Shown: piece by piece, positions 1 to 12,666 of the stretch | How positions within the stretch are numbered: position 1 is the stretch's first letter | Layout of the letters: each line of letters begins with the position of its first letter | Source: Allantophomopsis cytisporea | Lineage: Eukaryota; Ascomycota; Leotiomycetes; Phacidiales; Phacidiaceae | DNA: 64,000 bases | Assembly: GCA_024752435.1 (NCBI GenBank) | Contig: CP103033.1 | Coordinates: forward strand, 1,240,001-1,304,000 | Direction: 5' to 3' | The notes under the pieces: generated by a model | Database searches by the model: none | What the model was told of the DNA's origin: nothing | Seen by the model: only the letters and a program-made list of their open reading frames with translations | Made by a program: the position numbers and the translations under genes

Positions 1-1529
1 ATTCGAAGTTTCGAAGTCTCTCGGAGCTATAAAGTACTTTATATCTACAAATGCCTAGAGTGGTGCTCCGTCATATTCGACGGAAAGTATCTGAGATTGC
101 ATTCGTATAAAATTAATATATTCATTGATTCCGCTATCTTAAGAATACACTTGTAAACCGTCTATGTCTAGCAACTCGCGAACAGGACGTCGATGCGGAT
201 GCTAATAGAATGTACAACTAAATCTTGTTGTAAATAATTGCTTAGGTAAAATCAAAGAAAATCCCCCTTTGAATCTCTCCTAGCATTTCTATGTTCGAGT
301 TGTTCTACGCTGTCTCCTCACTGATTTGTTCTTGTAATCCTATGGTGGAAAACAAACACTATTATGCGCAATGCGCAAGCGTTGGATTGGTGATGACGCA
401 GTAGAGAAGGATCTAGGGACAATCGCGAAACGAAGTGCCACGAGAACATAATCAGCCCTATTGGTTATTCTTTGCATCCTTTGATGCTTCGATATTGTTA
501 AGGATTGTTATTCGTCATGCTAGTTCTCAATGATCAACCTGGAAATAGAAGCTCAACAAGGAATGATCCCAAACGCACCGTTCCGTTCGCTTACGACGGA
601 AGAGACCAAACTTAACTTGGGATCTTCAGGGCATCGCATCTCATCGAATCTCATCAGCGGTACATTAGCCACCGACGATTCCAGACTCGACTGAGACTGA
701 GACTGAGCCTCAGCTCCAGCCTACCTTACTTACGGACTTACCTACGTTGTTAGTCTTGTCGTTACTCAGCTCAGCTCAGCTCAGCTCACCTCACCTGCAG
801 TATTAAGTAACACAATGCTCTCGTGCCATCTACACGTGTACCCACCAACAAACCTTACCTTATCTCAAGCCCCACGTCAAAAAGCAGCCCAACCTCACTT
901 CAACCAGACAATATCCCTTCATATACAAAAATCCTACATATATTGACCCTTTGATTGCTGACTTGAACATTTCCGGAAGAATTCTAAATTCGGTATATAG
1001 CCGTCCGATCCATGCTAATTGGTCTATGGCTAGCTCTCTGACCACTTACATGGTGAAACGTCGACTGTGTCCCACACGCATGACAATTCTCCCGCACAAG
1101 CACCTTCAAGTCGCACCTTGCGGCCCGAGTTGCGCACGTCGAGGGTTGAGCTGTACCTGGCGCTACACCACTGGTGGATTTCACCATGGATCGATTCGTT
1201 ACCTAGCATTCTTTTTATGGCTGTGGGAGTATACTACTTGCTACTTGCGACGATAGGTAGGGCTTGGGTTGGGAGCTGGTTGTGCGTCATGTATGTTTGT
1301 TGTGTGTGTTGGTAAGGCCATACAACCCAATTCTATTCCTTTTTGTCTTTCCGTCACCCTTATATTGCTTGGAGAGTTCGTCTCTTCTTTCCGCTCCTTT
1401 TCCTTGTCTTGTAGAATTGTATATACAATACATTCACAAATACTCGTGAAGAGAAACGACTCTCGCCATTGCAATAGCGAGCTACCTACGAAACAAACGT
1501 CAGGTAGAATACCATAATTCGCAGCCACA
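1..1529. other. Upstream spacer, no gene seen
   Basis: No convincing coding region is seen. The stretch holds short direct repeats (CTCAG units at 765-794) and probably contains the promoter and 5' leader of the acidic protein gene that starts at 1530. The short frames here have no recognisable protein character and overlap each other on both strands. Confidence 0.5.
765..794. repeat. CTCAG/CTCAC pentanucleotide repeat
   Basis: Four exact CTCAG units at 765-784 are followed by two CTCAC units at 785-794. This is a simple tandem repeat in the spacer upstream of the first gene. Confidence 0.8.
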
Positions 1530-4500
1530 ATGGATGCCATGAAGGGCGTCGCTGCGCTCTTCGAGCAGATGCACGATAATATTAGCGCTATCCACAGCGT
1601 CATCAAGAACCTGACCGATACTTCGCATCATGACGAGGCCATGAGTGCACTCGAGCAACAGCGTCAGAAATGGGTGGAGGAGAACAAGATACTACATGAG
1701 AAGGAGGACGAGGAGATCGCGAGAAGAAGAGCAGAGGAGGACGAACAGAGAAGAAAGGAGAGAGAGGGTAGACACTCAGATTTCCATGGAAAGATTGATG
1801 GAGAGATGAGTAAGCTTGAAGAAGAGGCAGCTCAAAGATACGATGAGCATCAGAATGCATTGGCAGAATTACAAGCCAAGAGAAAGGTATGTGACCAATG
1901 TCCTTCAAACCAACCCTAGTCAATTGGGATATGCGCAGGTATTAATGTGTTCCCCAACAGGCTATCAATGATCAGATCGACGCCGAACTCAAACGCTCTT
2001 TGGAAATTCCTAAGATACCGGCTAGGAAGAGTAGGAATGCTGGTGAGCTTAACTCGCTCCCAGTGAACGCAAACGATGATAACAGGGAGAAGATCAGCTC
2101 ACCAATGATATCTGAGGAGATCACCGAACCGGCGGAAAAGACTCTGGAGGATACGCCGGTCGAGGAGAGGAGTTTGGAGCCTGTCGAATCCGAGTCGGTT
2201 AAATCTGCGCCTGTCGAGTCTGAGCCTGTTGATTCTGAGCCTGCCGAAGCTGTACCTGTCGAATCTGAACCGGAAGCCAAGAGTTTACTCCATGAGAAAA
2301 AGATCGAGGAACCAGAAGTTCAACAAGCTGCTGTTCAGGAGTATCCAGAAGAGTCAACCTCTGAGCAGCAAATCCCTGAACAACCAGCTCATCAAGATCC
2401 GACGAACGAAGAGTCAACGGCCCAAGACTCTGAAGAAATTGCGGAAAAATCCTCAGATCGCGAACTCACTCCAGAGGAGACAAAGCCAGAGGAAACTGTA
2501 ATTGAGCGACCGACCGCTGAAGAAACGAAAGAGACACAGCACATCGAGGAGCCTATGGCTGAAGAGGATTCCCAGAAGCCAAGCCAGTCATTTCCCCATA
2601 TTTCTCAGATGATGAAGACCATGGACAGCGATCCAAAGATTGAGCCTGTTCCAATTACTAAGGATATCGAGTCACATAGTCCTGTGGTTGAAGAGCCTCA
2701 GCCGGTCGAAGGGCCTACGCCGAATCCGATCGCTGAAAGTTCTCCCGCAATGGATGAATCGAAGCCAGATCCAGTCATTGAAAGTCACCCCGTATTTGGG
2801 GATATCAAATCAGTTGGAGACGTCGAGCAACAACAGGACGATATCACACCACCAGACGCTTTACGAGAAACGGTCCTTGAAATTCCGGCTAATGACACAA
2901 CCACCCCCAAGATCCTCTCTCCACGCAAGGATGTTGCAGACGTTTGGTGGCAACCAAGTTCACGAAGAAATCTCGCATCAATATCTGCTCAGCAACCTGT
3001 CATGAACAACAATGCAGAAGAGTTGACTACCGAGAAATCTCTGCTTTCAGAGGTCGATCATACCCAAAAGAATAATATCTCTTCCGTTGATCATGAAACG
3101 CCTCAACATCTGGTTAAAGAAGTCGAAGCGATCCAAACTGAGGAACATCATGGACCTGAAAACCACGAAGAAAGTAAATCATCCTTTTTGCCTGCAGCAA
3201 TTGGAGCACTCGCCAGTGTGCCGATCATTGGGGGTATCATCGCATCTCAAGATCATGAAGATAATTTCAGCTCTGATAATACGGAAGTGGGATCTGGTGA
3301 GTCCAGTGAGGAAGAAAATGACGATGACGACGAATACGACAGCGAAGATGATGACAGTCATGATGATAGTCATGATGACGAATATGAATCTGAGGATGGG
3401 CATGAAGAAGATGAAGAAGAGGAGAGATACCGCCCTCATACTCTTCATACAATCGAAGAAAGTGATGAAGAACATGACCCTACGAAGATAGCGCTGCCAG
3501 AAGACACACCAATTGTGGAAAGGGGAGATCCTATCAACAGTGTCGATGAGCCTGCTGCTGTTCATACTGGAGATCCCGAACTTCCTCCAAATCCTGAAAT
3601 TGAATATCATCCATCGGAAGAGAACAGTAATGATGATATCCTTGAATACGCCCAGAACGTTGAAGAACCACGTATGGTTGAGCATCCTGAGGAGCCTATT
3701 TCTTCTGTAGAGAACAAAGTGGCAGAACAGTCTCTACCAGCAGAGACAACGCTACCGGCTGACGAATCCGTCCCTATTGGGAAATCCCCCGTATTTGAAG
3801 GGTTCCAGCCAAGTGAACAATCAGCGGCTCAAGATGTACAGTTTTCGCCAAAGCAACTTCCTGAAGAGGCCCAAGAATCTCACTCTGCAACCTCTGATGA
3901 TGGTAACAACAGTTCATTCGGGGAACACTCAATCAGTCCAATGAACAGCCCTGCGGATGTGCAGCCGGCTACTCGCTTTAGCCCTCGCAACACATCGATA
4001 TACACTGGAAGTTTTGACCCCGAGAGATGTAGCTCCGAGAACTTACCTTTTAAAGAAATGGACCGAAAAAGCTCTATCAGGAGTTTGAACGAGGATGGAG
4101 AGGAGATTTTAACTCCTACGGTGTATACTCCACCGGTTGTTGATTCAGCAACTGGCACACCCGCTGTCCAGGAAGGAGATGAGGGCGAGCCTCTGAAGAA
4201 GCAGGATCTACCCTTTATCAAGACAGAGCTCGAGCCCGAAACCCCAGTCGCACAAGAGTCCACAAGTGAGAAAGAGACCACACCCGCTATAAAGCAACAC
4301 GACGTCTTTCAATATCTTGAGCAGCCCAGTGAAGAGGACCTGAGTCTCAAGACCCCTAGCCTCAAGACACCAACTACTCCTAGCGGCTTCCCGGATCCCC
4401 CTCGAACACCGATTGAAGAGCTGATTGACCACTTTGAGACACTCCACCCCCGACCCTCTGGTGACCGAGTAGATGATTCACGCGAAAAGGAGGCTGCTCC

Positions 4501-7030
4501 ATCTGAGGTTGCTCCATTTGGGGCTCAGGAGTTTAGCCCCACATCTGTCAGCGTTGTTGCCCCGGAGACGCTTCCAGCCGACAATGAAGAGGTGGCATCG
4601 GATGGCAATACTGAGACACCGACAATCGAGCATCATGAAGTGGCAAGTACAGTTCCAATAGAAGATGAAGGGGCTCACGACAAAGTCGCGCCTGTTCAAA
4701 CAGATGCCGAGTCAGAGATCAGTCCAGAGCCCAAACTTGATCCGGCAAGTATTGAGTTGCCAGAAACGCCAGCTTTTGAGCAGGATGAAACTGCTGTTGA
4801 GAGTCTCCAGGATGAGCTGAAAAGCGTGCCCGAGCCTCACCAGGAAATAGTGTCTGAGGAGAGCGACGATTTCCACCCTGAATCTGCCAGCATTGTCGAT
4901 CCCGAATTGCCAGTTGATAAAGAGGATGCTTCTGTCACGCAAGAGCCAGAAGATATTCCAGTTGTGGAACATATCGAAAGCCCAGAGCCTCTGGTTGAAA
5001 ACCACGTAACTGCTACGTATGACACAGTTGGAATTGATGGCAGCGAGCTGAATTCGGAACCAGTTGGCACTGCGCTTCCTGAGACTTTATTGGCTGATTC
5101 AGAGCCAGTTCAAACTGAGCTCCCAGCAACTTCAACGGCCGATACAGAGCCAGCTGGAAATGAGCTTCCGGAGTCTTTAACGGCTGACCCAGAACCAGTT
5201 AGCGCTGAATTCCCAGCGATAGCTGACCCGGAGCCACTTAGCGCTGAACTTCCTGAGACTTCAGTGGCTGACGAGCAGCCTTCTATATCTGTTCATGAGG
5301 AAGCGCCAGTTAGAGATGTTCAGCATATTCAGCATGTGGTAAATTTACCCCCTGACACTAGTGATGTCCCCTTACCTGTAGATGGCGAACGAGAGGATGA
5401 ACACGAAATTCCGGAGACGGTACCCGAGATTTCCGTTCCTGAGGACGATCAGCATCCACATTTTCCGGTATCTGATGTTGGGGAACATAAGGTTGAAAGC
5501 GACCAACCTGAATTTCCCGAGATCGTTCCTGAAGTTTCTCATATTGAGAAAGACGAGGTGCCAAGTGTCCCAGCACCTGAAGCTGAAACATCTCATTTTG
5601 AGAAAGATCAGCCAAAAATCCCCGAGTCCGAGCCCGAAGTCTCTCAATCTGAGAGGGAAACTCAGCCACAAGTACCAGAAGAGGATAGCGAGGTTGAAGC
5701 TGAGATTAAACAGCCTGAAAAGGTTCAGTCGGAGACAACGAATGCTGAAACGGAGGTCTCCCAGCCCGAAATCGATGTTCAGCCAATAGTGCCAGTGCAA
5801 AACGATGAGCAGCAAGATGCTAAAGAGCTGGAATCCCCAAATCCTGAAGAGAAGGTCAAAGATATAATAGTAGAACCTGAAGTCGCACTACCAGTACATG
5901 AGGGGAAGCTTGGAAGTGGCCATGAGCACCAACACTCCCTACTTGAGGTCATTTCCAAACAAGAATTGTCGAATGATGATGAGTCATCTGAAGAAGGAAA
6001 GCCTGCGGAGAATGTCATGAACTTGAATAAGATCGAGATATCTCCAGAAGCAACACCTTCTGTTGCCGTGACTCAGGAAACACCGGTAACCGAGCAGCAT
6101 AATGAGTCCTCAATTCCATCCCAGGATGATCACCCCGCACGTACTCTTGCTCCAAGTCCCCAGCTTGACGACTTTGATCCTTACGCCCCCGAGAATTACG
6201 ATCATGATGTCAACAGACCCACATCGGCCTCATACAGCAAGGTCACATTTGATGGACCAGAGAAACCCAGACCATATGCACGAAGTCTCAACCTTCCATC
6301 AACTTCCTATAGCAGTCTACGCTCGGTTTCCTCCCCGCAAGCTGTCAGTTCATCATCACAGAGAAAGACATCTTCAGAGATGGAGACCCCAAGCCCTTAT
6401 GAGAGCCGAGGATCACCAAGTTCGCTGCGTTCAAGAAAGGACGATACCGTACAGTTTACACCGAGTCCATCACGGATTCCTCGATTGAGTGCATCAGCAA
6501 TGAACGATGCGAATGAGTCTGCAGATACGGCTTACAGAGGCTATTCTGGGATATCTCATGCTCGTACTCCATCCAACTCTCCCTCAATCGCAAGCACGAC
6601 TGGTGGATCCATATTTTCACGAGCACGGTCTATATTCGAAGGAGCCACCAAAACCGCGCCGAAGGCCTCCCCATCTCCTTCTATTCGATCTCGACCAAGC
6701 AGTATGTCTCTCTCCAGATCCGTAGCTCGTAATGGAAACGATGACTATGACGAAAACGAGGATGGTGAGCTGATTGTTCGGAATCTAGACGGCGATAATC
6801 GACCACCTTCTCCACCACATCGTATATCCTCTTCTCCCAAATTTCCTGGGGGCTGGACATCTACTCCTGCTGAGGAGCCCATCAATCCTCTAGCTTATCA
6901 CCCACCCGACTCTATCAGCCACAAATCTTTGCGCAGTATTTCCCCAAACACACGCAATATTGACGATGGGCCTCTCACGGGCAAGTCAGATATTTTTGAT
7001 GAGAACTCTTCTCTTTTGTCCGGCCATTGA
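1530..7030 (+). CDS. Giant acidic, disordered coiled-coil protein (function unknown)
   Basis: Two exons, 1530-1886 and 1961-7030, are joined across a 74-bp intron (donor GTATGT, acceptor CCAACAG) in phase 0, giving 1808 residues. Residues 1-140 are a charged, heptad-like region rich in Glu, Arg, Lys and Gln (for example RRRAEEDEQRRKERE), likely a coiled coil. The rest is dominated by Glu, Pro, Ser and Val with many PEE/EPE-type repeats. An Asp/Glu run lies at about 3310-3430, and a Ser/Arg/Pro-rich basic tail starts at about 6100. I see no enzyme motif, signal peptide or clear membrane segment, except a short hydrophobic patch at about 3185-3245. The family was not recognised. A scaffold or septum/cell-cortex role would be a guess. 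The frame continues for 105 codons after the TGA at 7028-7030 (separate entry). Confidence 0.85.
5062..5290 (+). repeat. Degenerate protein repeat within the acidic protein
   Basis: Successive units of about 17-20 residues share the pattern ELPET-x-x-AD-x-EPV (variants LPETLLADSEPV, LPATSTADTEPA, LPESLTADPEPV and LPETSVADEQP). This is an imperfect tandem coding repeat inside the large exon. Similar but looser E/P/V units occur at about 2190-2280 and 5400-5800. Confidence 0.7.
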
Positions 7031-7348
7031 CCACGCTCGGACATCTCAACACTGCCACCTATTCCTGGAAAAAGGAATACTAGCAAAGTTCTGAGACGGG
7101 ATGTAGGGCGAGACTTGGGAAGAAGTTATAGTGTTGGGAATCAAGACGGGCATCAAGACAAATTACTTCAGTATGGAGTTGCAATGGGAGGCAGTAGTGC
7201 CTTGAAAAGAAGCATCAGCGTCAGAGATGAGATGATGATGAGTCAACAGGACTTGAAGAGCGCCTTTCTGTTTGTGGAGGGATGGAGAGGTCGATTGAGG
7301 AAAGCCGGTGATTTTGTTGATAAGGAAAGAATGGCGAGGCGAAATTAA
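7031..7348 (+). pseudogene. In-frame coding extension beyond the TGA of the acidic protein
   Basis: Directly after the TGA at 7028-7030 the same frame stays open for 105 codons to a TAA at 7346-7348. Its composition matches the upstream tail: Ser/Arg/Pro-rich at first, then KRSISVRDE and a basic end, FVEGWRGRLRKAGDFVDKERM. This looks like the genuine C-terminus separated by one nonsense codon. Explanations include a CGA-to-TGA change, stop-codon readthrough, a sequencing error, or a 66-bp intron at 7018-7083 whose donor GTCCGG is poor. Which applies cannot be decided here. Confidence 0.6.
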
Positions 7349-7938
7349 ATTTTGTCATGGTGTTCGGTTGTTTTTGGGATTTGAATTTGCTATTTTAGAC
7401 GATCTTTCTGATGACTTTCTCCTTCGTTGGATACTTGATCTGTACGATCTGGATTTCTTTTGTTATGATATATGTTACCTACAGGACCGATGCTAGTAGA
7501 TATGAATAGATTGTAAATTTGTTATTTGTAAATGTATGGTTATTAGTTACAAAATCATAATGACTTCACCATGCTGACCTGTTTCATACGAGTCCCATTT
7601 GATTCTTAGTCAGGAAGTTCCATTTCTGCGCCCGTATACTGAGTATCATAGCACGAATACCATTTCAGAGAGTTCCTCTTTGCGTCAGTCAAATCATCTG
7701 CAAGTGAAATACACATCTTAATCTTCAATTTATTTTGCCATAAGAACGCTTTACAATATGAACTTTCAGTGATAAAAGGAATTCTTATAATTTTACAAAG
7801 TCACTTTTTGTATAAACAGGTGACGATCAGTTGTGAATAAAACAAAACCTCTAATATCTTGTTTGTCCCATATGACCACATTAGCTCATTCAATCTTCGC
7901 GGGTCATTGTATAGTACTGAAATAGACTTCGCAGTAAG
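7349..7938. other. Convergent 3' spacer, no gene seen
   Basis: AT-rich sequence lies between the convergent ends of the acidic-protein gene and the DUF7587-type gene. It probably contains both 3' untranslated regions. No coding or RNA feature was recognised. Confidence 0.5.
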
Positions 7939-8837
7939 CTAGCACAAGCTTTGTAGTAGATCCATCATCTGGGCGACAATTTGAAAGCCGTTAACATATA
8001 CTCCGGGGACGAACATCCACCTCAAACTATTTCTGTGCAATCCTGGCAAGGCAAGGACCACATCCCGAAATGCTTCGATGTCATCCTGGTGCCATTCGCC
8101 GGTTGGCGTTCTGCGGCGACGTGTAATGCCTATAATTGCAGCGGTCACGACAATAGTGAAAGGGGATCCGAACTCTTCAGCGATGGTCATCATCGCGTGT
8201 ACCTCGTCCTGTCTCAAAGGTACAGGTAGTTGCCTACCCCAGGTGGTGGAACTCATGGGCCCCCACCAGTTTGATTCCATGATGCTAGGAATAGCATTGT
8301 AGAGTCCTAATGTCACAAGCCTTTGCACCGATACTGCTTTATATCCACTACCCTCAACTCTTCCATGTACAAGATATTCCACAGAAAAACTTGATACAGG
8401 AGTAGCCCTGGCCAAGGCGGGGGTGTGGTATATCGTGACTTGCGAAAGCCGCGCTCGGTCAAGAACGCAAACATGTCCATTATGCATACCCCGCGCATAC
8501 GACAACGCCATTGGAACTGATGCTGCCCAAGAAGAAAACTCTGTGATGATCGTGTATCCATGGAGATGCCCTTGTACCATCTCTTGTAAGTTTGGTATCT
8601 CGCGAACATTATTGTGTGCTACTCCGAGTACAAATGCACGTGGAATAACTCCTTGTGGCGAGTTGAGTTCAGAACCACCGCCACCGGAGCCTGTTCCCCA
8701 TGCGCGGAATAGGTATCGAGGAACTGTTTTTCTGCTCTCTTGGATATGTGTTAATTTGAAGACTAGTAAGTGACATCCAATTCAGGGTGATTCTTACCCT
8801 CAAGTGCTTCCCATAGTAAGTCGCTTAGACCGCTCAT
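7939..8837 (-). CDS. DUF7587-type fungal protein
   Basis: Two exons, 8837-8798 and 8723-7939, are joined across a 74-bp intron (donor GTAAGA, acceptor AAACAG), giving 274 residues. The short first exon encodes MSGLSDLLWEALE. The split codon becomes Val and leads straight into VPRYLFRAWG, followed by a Gly-rich loop and EFSSWAASVPMALSYA. The order PRYLFR ... HL ... SSW-x-xS...AL-x-YA is what I know from DUF7587 proteins, which are common in Leotiomycetes and of unknown function. I used this start because without the short exon the conserved PRYLFR block would be lost. No signal peptide is seen. The family call rests on remembered motif order, not a search. Confidence 0.65.
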
Positions 8838-9096
8838 TGCTGGGAAGTAACTACTTGCTAGAGGAAAGTGGTAGAATGGATATAAGTCGTTGTAATCGAA
8901 AATGATAATATATGATACTGTACGAATAAAATGAATAAGAAGGGCTTGTCATGTCCTCATTATTTATCATGATGTCGTTGTCCATAACAATACTTCAAGT
9001 TCTATATCTCTTTACAATACCCAAAACATGCTTGTATTCAGGGCTTGAAACCATCCATAATCATATACCCAGTTTACAAATGGTAAGACACCTTCA
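8838..9096. other. AT-rich spacer
   Basis: AT-rich sequence upstream of the minus-strand DUF7587-type gene, probably its promoter. No other feature was recognised. Confidence 0.4.
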
Positions 9097-9807
9097 ATGT
9101 ACCTGAGTCCTGTCGATGAGTATAGAACAATGGCAATGGAGGCAAACACAAGAGGGGAATGTGCCAGAAATGATACAAAGCATTGTCATCTGCTTTCTTT
9201 GATCGCACATGTGCAAAGATCCCACAAGATCTATACAAAGGCTACAATTACTTTATCGTTGTCTTTTGCTTTGCTGATATTTGAAAGGCGTTTCGTTGTG
9301 AGACATCCCCAAGAAGTCCCGTTAAAATTCATGCTTCTCGAAGCTATTATTACGAACCATCGAGAGATGGGAATGTTTCACCTGAGACAAAGAACAAAAG
9401 AACTAGAAAGACTGAACCCTGCTGGAGACTTCTTGGTTCCGCGAATTCTTTGAACTAAACATTGAGAATTACCTCAGACATACTGACGGTATACCCCTAT
9501 TGAAAGTCTACCGAGCCTTTGCAATACTCAGAGACGAAACAGACGAGACTACTTTCAATCCGTTGGCTTTTGACAGTTACTCTGAAAAAACAAAAGTATT
9601 AAACTGAGATAATGTTGGGATATTCAAAAATGCGATGAGGTCTTGTATTTGAATCAAATGTGGGTGGGTTTCGCTACCATTCCTAGTCAACCAACGGCTC
9701 TTGAGAGCGGACTAAGTCATTTCTGGACGTCATCTTACCCAAATGGCAATGTCGATGAAGGTGCTGAACACTTTAGATTACTCCAGGTACAGATTAGAAG
9801 CGATTGA
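9097..9807 (+). pseudogene. Broken or multi-exon gene of unknown function
   Basis: Three plus-strand segments read like protein but lie in different frames. Segment A (9097-9453) includes VRHPQEVPLKFMLLEAI and an ELERLNP helix. Segment B (about 9422-9595) includes WFREFFELNIENYLRHTDG. Segment C (9640-9807) includes LNQMWVGFATIPSQP. B and C join in phase 0 across a plausible 44-bp intron (9596-9639). A and B need a shift of one base near 9420-9450, with no convincing intron there. The result is either a frameshifted pseudogene or a gene whose structure I could not fully solve. The family was not recognised. Confidence 0.4.
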
Positions 9808-9969
9808 CACCTGTCATCATTCTTTGAAATTAGATATATCTCCAAAATGCTGAGAGTACATATCAGTGTGATGTTGCATTTTCATTACGTACGACGCCAA
9901 AAATTTATATCAAGATTTGAGTGCACTCGAACCGAACGTCTCCATTAACAAGCATATATCCGAAGTAAT

Positions 9970-12174
9970 ATGGAGAGTGAAACAGACGAATACTCCAATT
10001 TGGAGGTCATTGAAGGCAGGGCCCCGCCTGATGACACAGATGGAAGGGATGGGGATGTTCTTTCCTTTCCTCCAGGATCATACCCCATCACAACACCAGA
10101 ACTTCCAACTCAGAGTGGCTCGTCATATCCAATTGTTCCAATATACCTAGATGCCCCACCGCCATATACAGATGCTCATATGAATAGCAGACCGAACGAT
10201 ACAAGTTTAACTACATCGCAGGAACAGAGCCCAATAGGCGCACAAAATATTAATGGTCCGGCGCCGGGAACTTTTGGAAACGACAGTATGGATACCACTC
10301 CAAACAGTAGTCCAAGCGACGCAAGCACGAATACATCCCAGGAGCAGAGACTGAGAGGTAGAGATATGAATCTTCCGCCGTTGGGCGCTTTCAGAACCGA
10401 CAACATATATACTCCGCCGCAAAGCAGTTCGAGAGGAAGAAGCATGGAAACTCCATCACAGGACATTCAAAGACCGGCAAGTCTGTACACCCCACCGCAG
10501 AGCAGCTCAAGAACTACAAGCTTATATACGTCGCCATCGCGGAACTTGATGAGTGGCGCATTGCCTGTATCCCGAGATGATAGCACACTAGACACAGCCG
10601 GTCCTGTTGGGGATAGCGATGCTACCATCTCTGAACCCGAAACGCATGATCTTCGCGCAGCGGCAAGACAAATCGAGTCAAGAGACATCACTTCAACTCC
10701 CAGGAGCAGAAATGAGAGCAGGTCCCAGAATAGCAGTCCGGCAGAAGCAGATACTACAGATGGCGATGGCAGTATTTCGGATCAAGATACTCTACCTTTC
10801 AACCTAATGGCGATTCCTACAGGAATTTTTGCAAGCAGGAATGAAGATCAAAGACGCAGACGCAACGCTGTATCCGGGGGAACGAGAACAGGACCAGTGA
10901 CCAGTAGTCAGTCTGGAAACAATCGAGATATTCTTGATGGAGGATACAGCCATACTTCTACTTATGCACCCTCGCTACGCTGGCACGGGAGTACGCAAGG
11001 ACAAGAAAGGTCCTTATCTGCTCAGCAGATCCCGGAGAGACATCCGGGCGTACCCTTCCCCGATCTGCCTGGCAAGGAGTTCCCCTTTGAGTATAGAGCG
11101 TTACTGCATACCGATATCACGCTCAGATACCTGTTCAGATGTGCCGAATTCAAGAAATCGAATCTTGTGGTTTCAACAAGAGGTATGCGCAGTAGAGCAG
11201 AGATTCTCGTACTCACTGCTAGTAAGTAGGTTCCATAATGTGACTATCAATAATTACTTACTGACAAATTAGAAATTGGCCCACACATTACCGTGCTCAG
11301 CATTGTGCCGCTTAAGGATTCAAAGCATAACGACATAGAGGAACCTCTCTTTCTTTCAAGTATGACCGCTCTAGCTAACAAGCATAAATTCATGCCTTTG
11401 GTTGGGAACGCTTTTGCCTTGGAAAGTATGTATATTATGCCAAATACTTTAGTAAAACATATGCGGGAGAAGCGCCAGGTGGCACTTGGATCCTTGGTCG
11501 CAAATCATTCCTACGAACACCCACCAGGGTTAGCGTTCTTGGTCTTGATCGAAAAGACGTTGGAAGTCGTGCCAGATCCTCGCGATGCGAACAAGCAATT
11601 GGAAATGGTGAATTGGCGGCTGAGAGATGACAAGCCTGAGCAAAAGCAGAGATATAAGGATTGTATCCTTGGTGAGGATGGACGTTTCCACCATGTCGAG
11701 GTTGATGAGCCTACCCCTACCTCCTACCGTGTTCACACCGAGCTACCTAAGATAATCGCCCAAGTTCTTGATGATCCGCTAATAGCTTTCGAAATGGTTG
11801 TAGATTCTCTTTCTGATGGTTCAGGATATGGACGCACTCCTACTCAGGCCATCTCTCGTGGAGCGGACTTTTTCGTTGTCATGGATCCAATCTGCGAGGC
11901 TGTTGATCCGGCTGAAATGGCTAAGAAGTACAAGGAGGAAGGCTGGAATGCTTACCTTGCCAAGACACAGCATATGAAGGAAGTCATTTCCTCATGTAAA
12001 ACATCGACACCAGCTGAGGCCGGCCCCTCAAATCATACGCAACTAGGCGTCCAGGTAGCCCCCCTCGGCAGTGTAACGCTACGAACGGAAGCAGTGTATT
12101 CCTATAGTAGGCAGTCACCAACTCAAGCAGGCCCATCAAATCCTATGCAGCGATCAACTGGGTCAAGTTCCTGA
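9970..12174 (+). CDS. Uncharacterised Ser/Thr/Pro-rich protein with a folded C-terminal half
   Basis: Two exons, 9970-11221 and 11273-12174, are joined across a 51-bp intron (donor GTAAGT, acceptor AATTAG, phase 1), giving 717 residues. Residues 1 to about 370 are low-complexity, rich in Ser, Thr, Pro, Asn and Gln, and contain a repeated YTPPQSSSR motif (at about 10407 and 10485). From about residue 375 the sequence looks globular (KEFPFEYRALLHTDITLRYL) and runs through the splice junction (LTAKIGPHITVLSIVPLKD) to about residue 680. A Ser/Pro-rich tail follows. No signal peptide or membrane span is seen. I do not recognise the family. Confidence 0.8.
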
Positions 12175-12666
12175 GACGGCTGTGGGTGCTGAGTTTATTC
12201 TTGCTGACTATCAATACAATACCATGATAATGTTCGTATCCCTCTTCCCTTCGCAAACCAGACTAACAACTTTCGGCGATATCACAGACCTTATGAATAG
12301 CGCTCTTGAACTAATTTTCATTGGATATACAAGCGGTGGAACTTTTATCACTTTTGCTCAAATGGAAGGGGATTTTACCCCATTCACAGCACTACACCTA
12401 GATCGATGTTATCATGAAGCTTTGGGGAGTTTTGTTTTCCTTACAGAGCTAATTCAGTCTCTTGTACGATGTCTAGCAATGAAATTCAACAACAGCAACA
12501 TCAATCAACTGTTTGACCTTGCATGCATGTCTAGCATCTTCAAATATATAGTAGCACGCGTCTCTGGAAAGATAAATCACTACCACTATCACAATCACCC
12601 CAAGTAACAAATCACAATATATATCAAAACATATTAATTATAAAAATACCCAAACCCATCTATGTT
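12175..12666. other. Convergent 3' spacer
   Basis: The spacer lies between the ends of the Ser/Pro-rich gene and the arylsulfotransferase-like gene. A 141-codon open frame (12182-12607) has no protein-like composition and is more likely 3' untranslated sequence. Confidence 0.4.

Noticed and set aside
12182..12607. 141-codon plus-strand frame downstream of the Ser/Pro-rich gene
   Set aside because: It starts just after the stop of the previous gene, has no recognisable motif, and sits where 3' untranslated sequence is expected.
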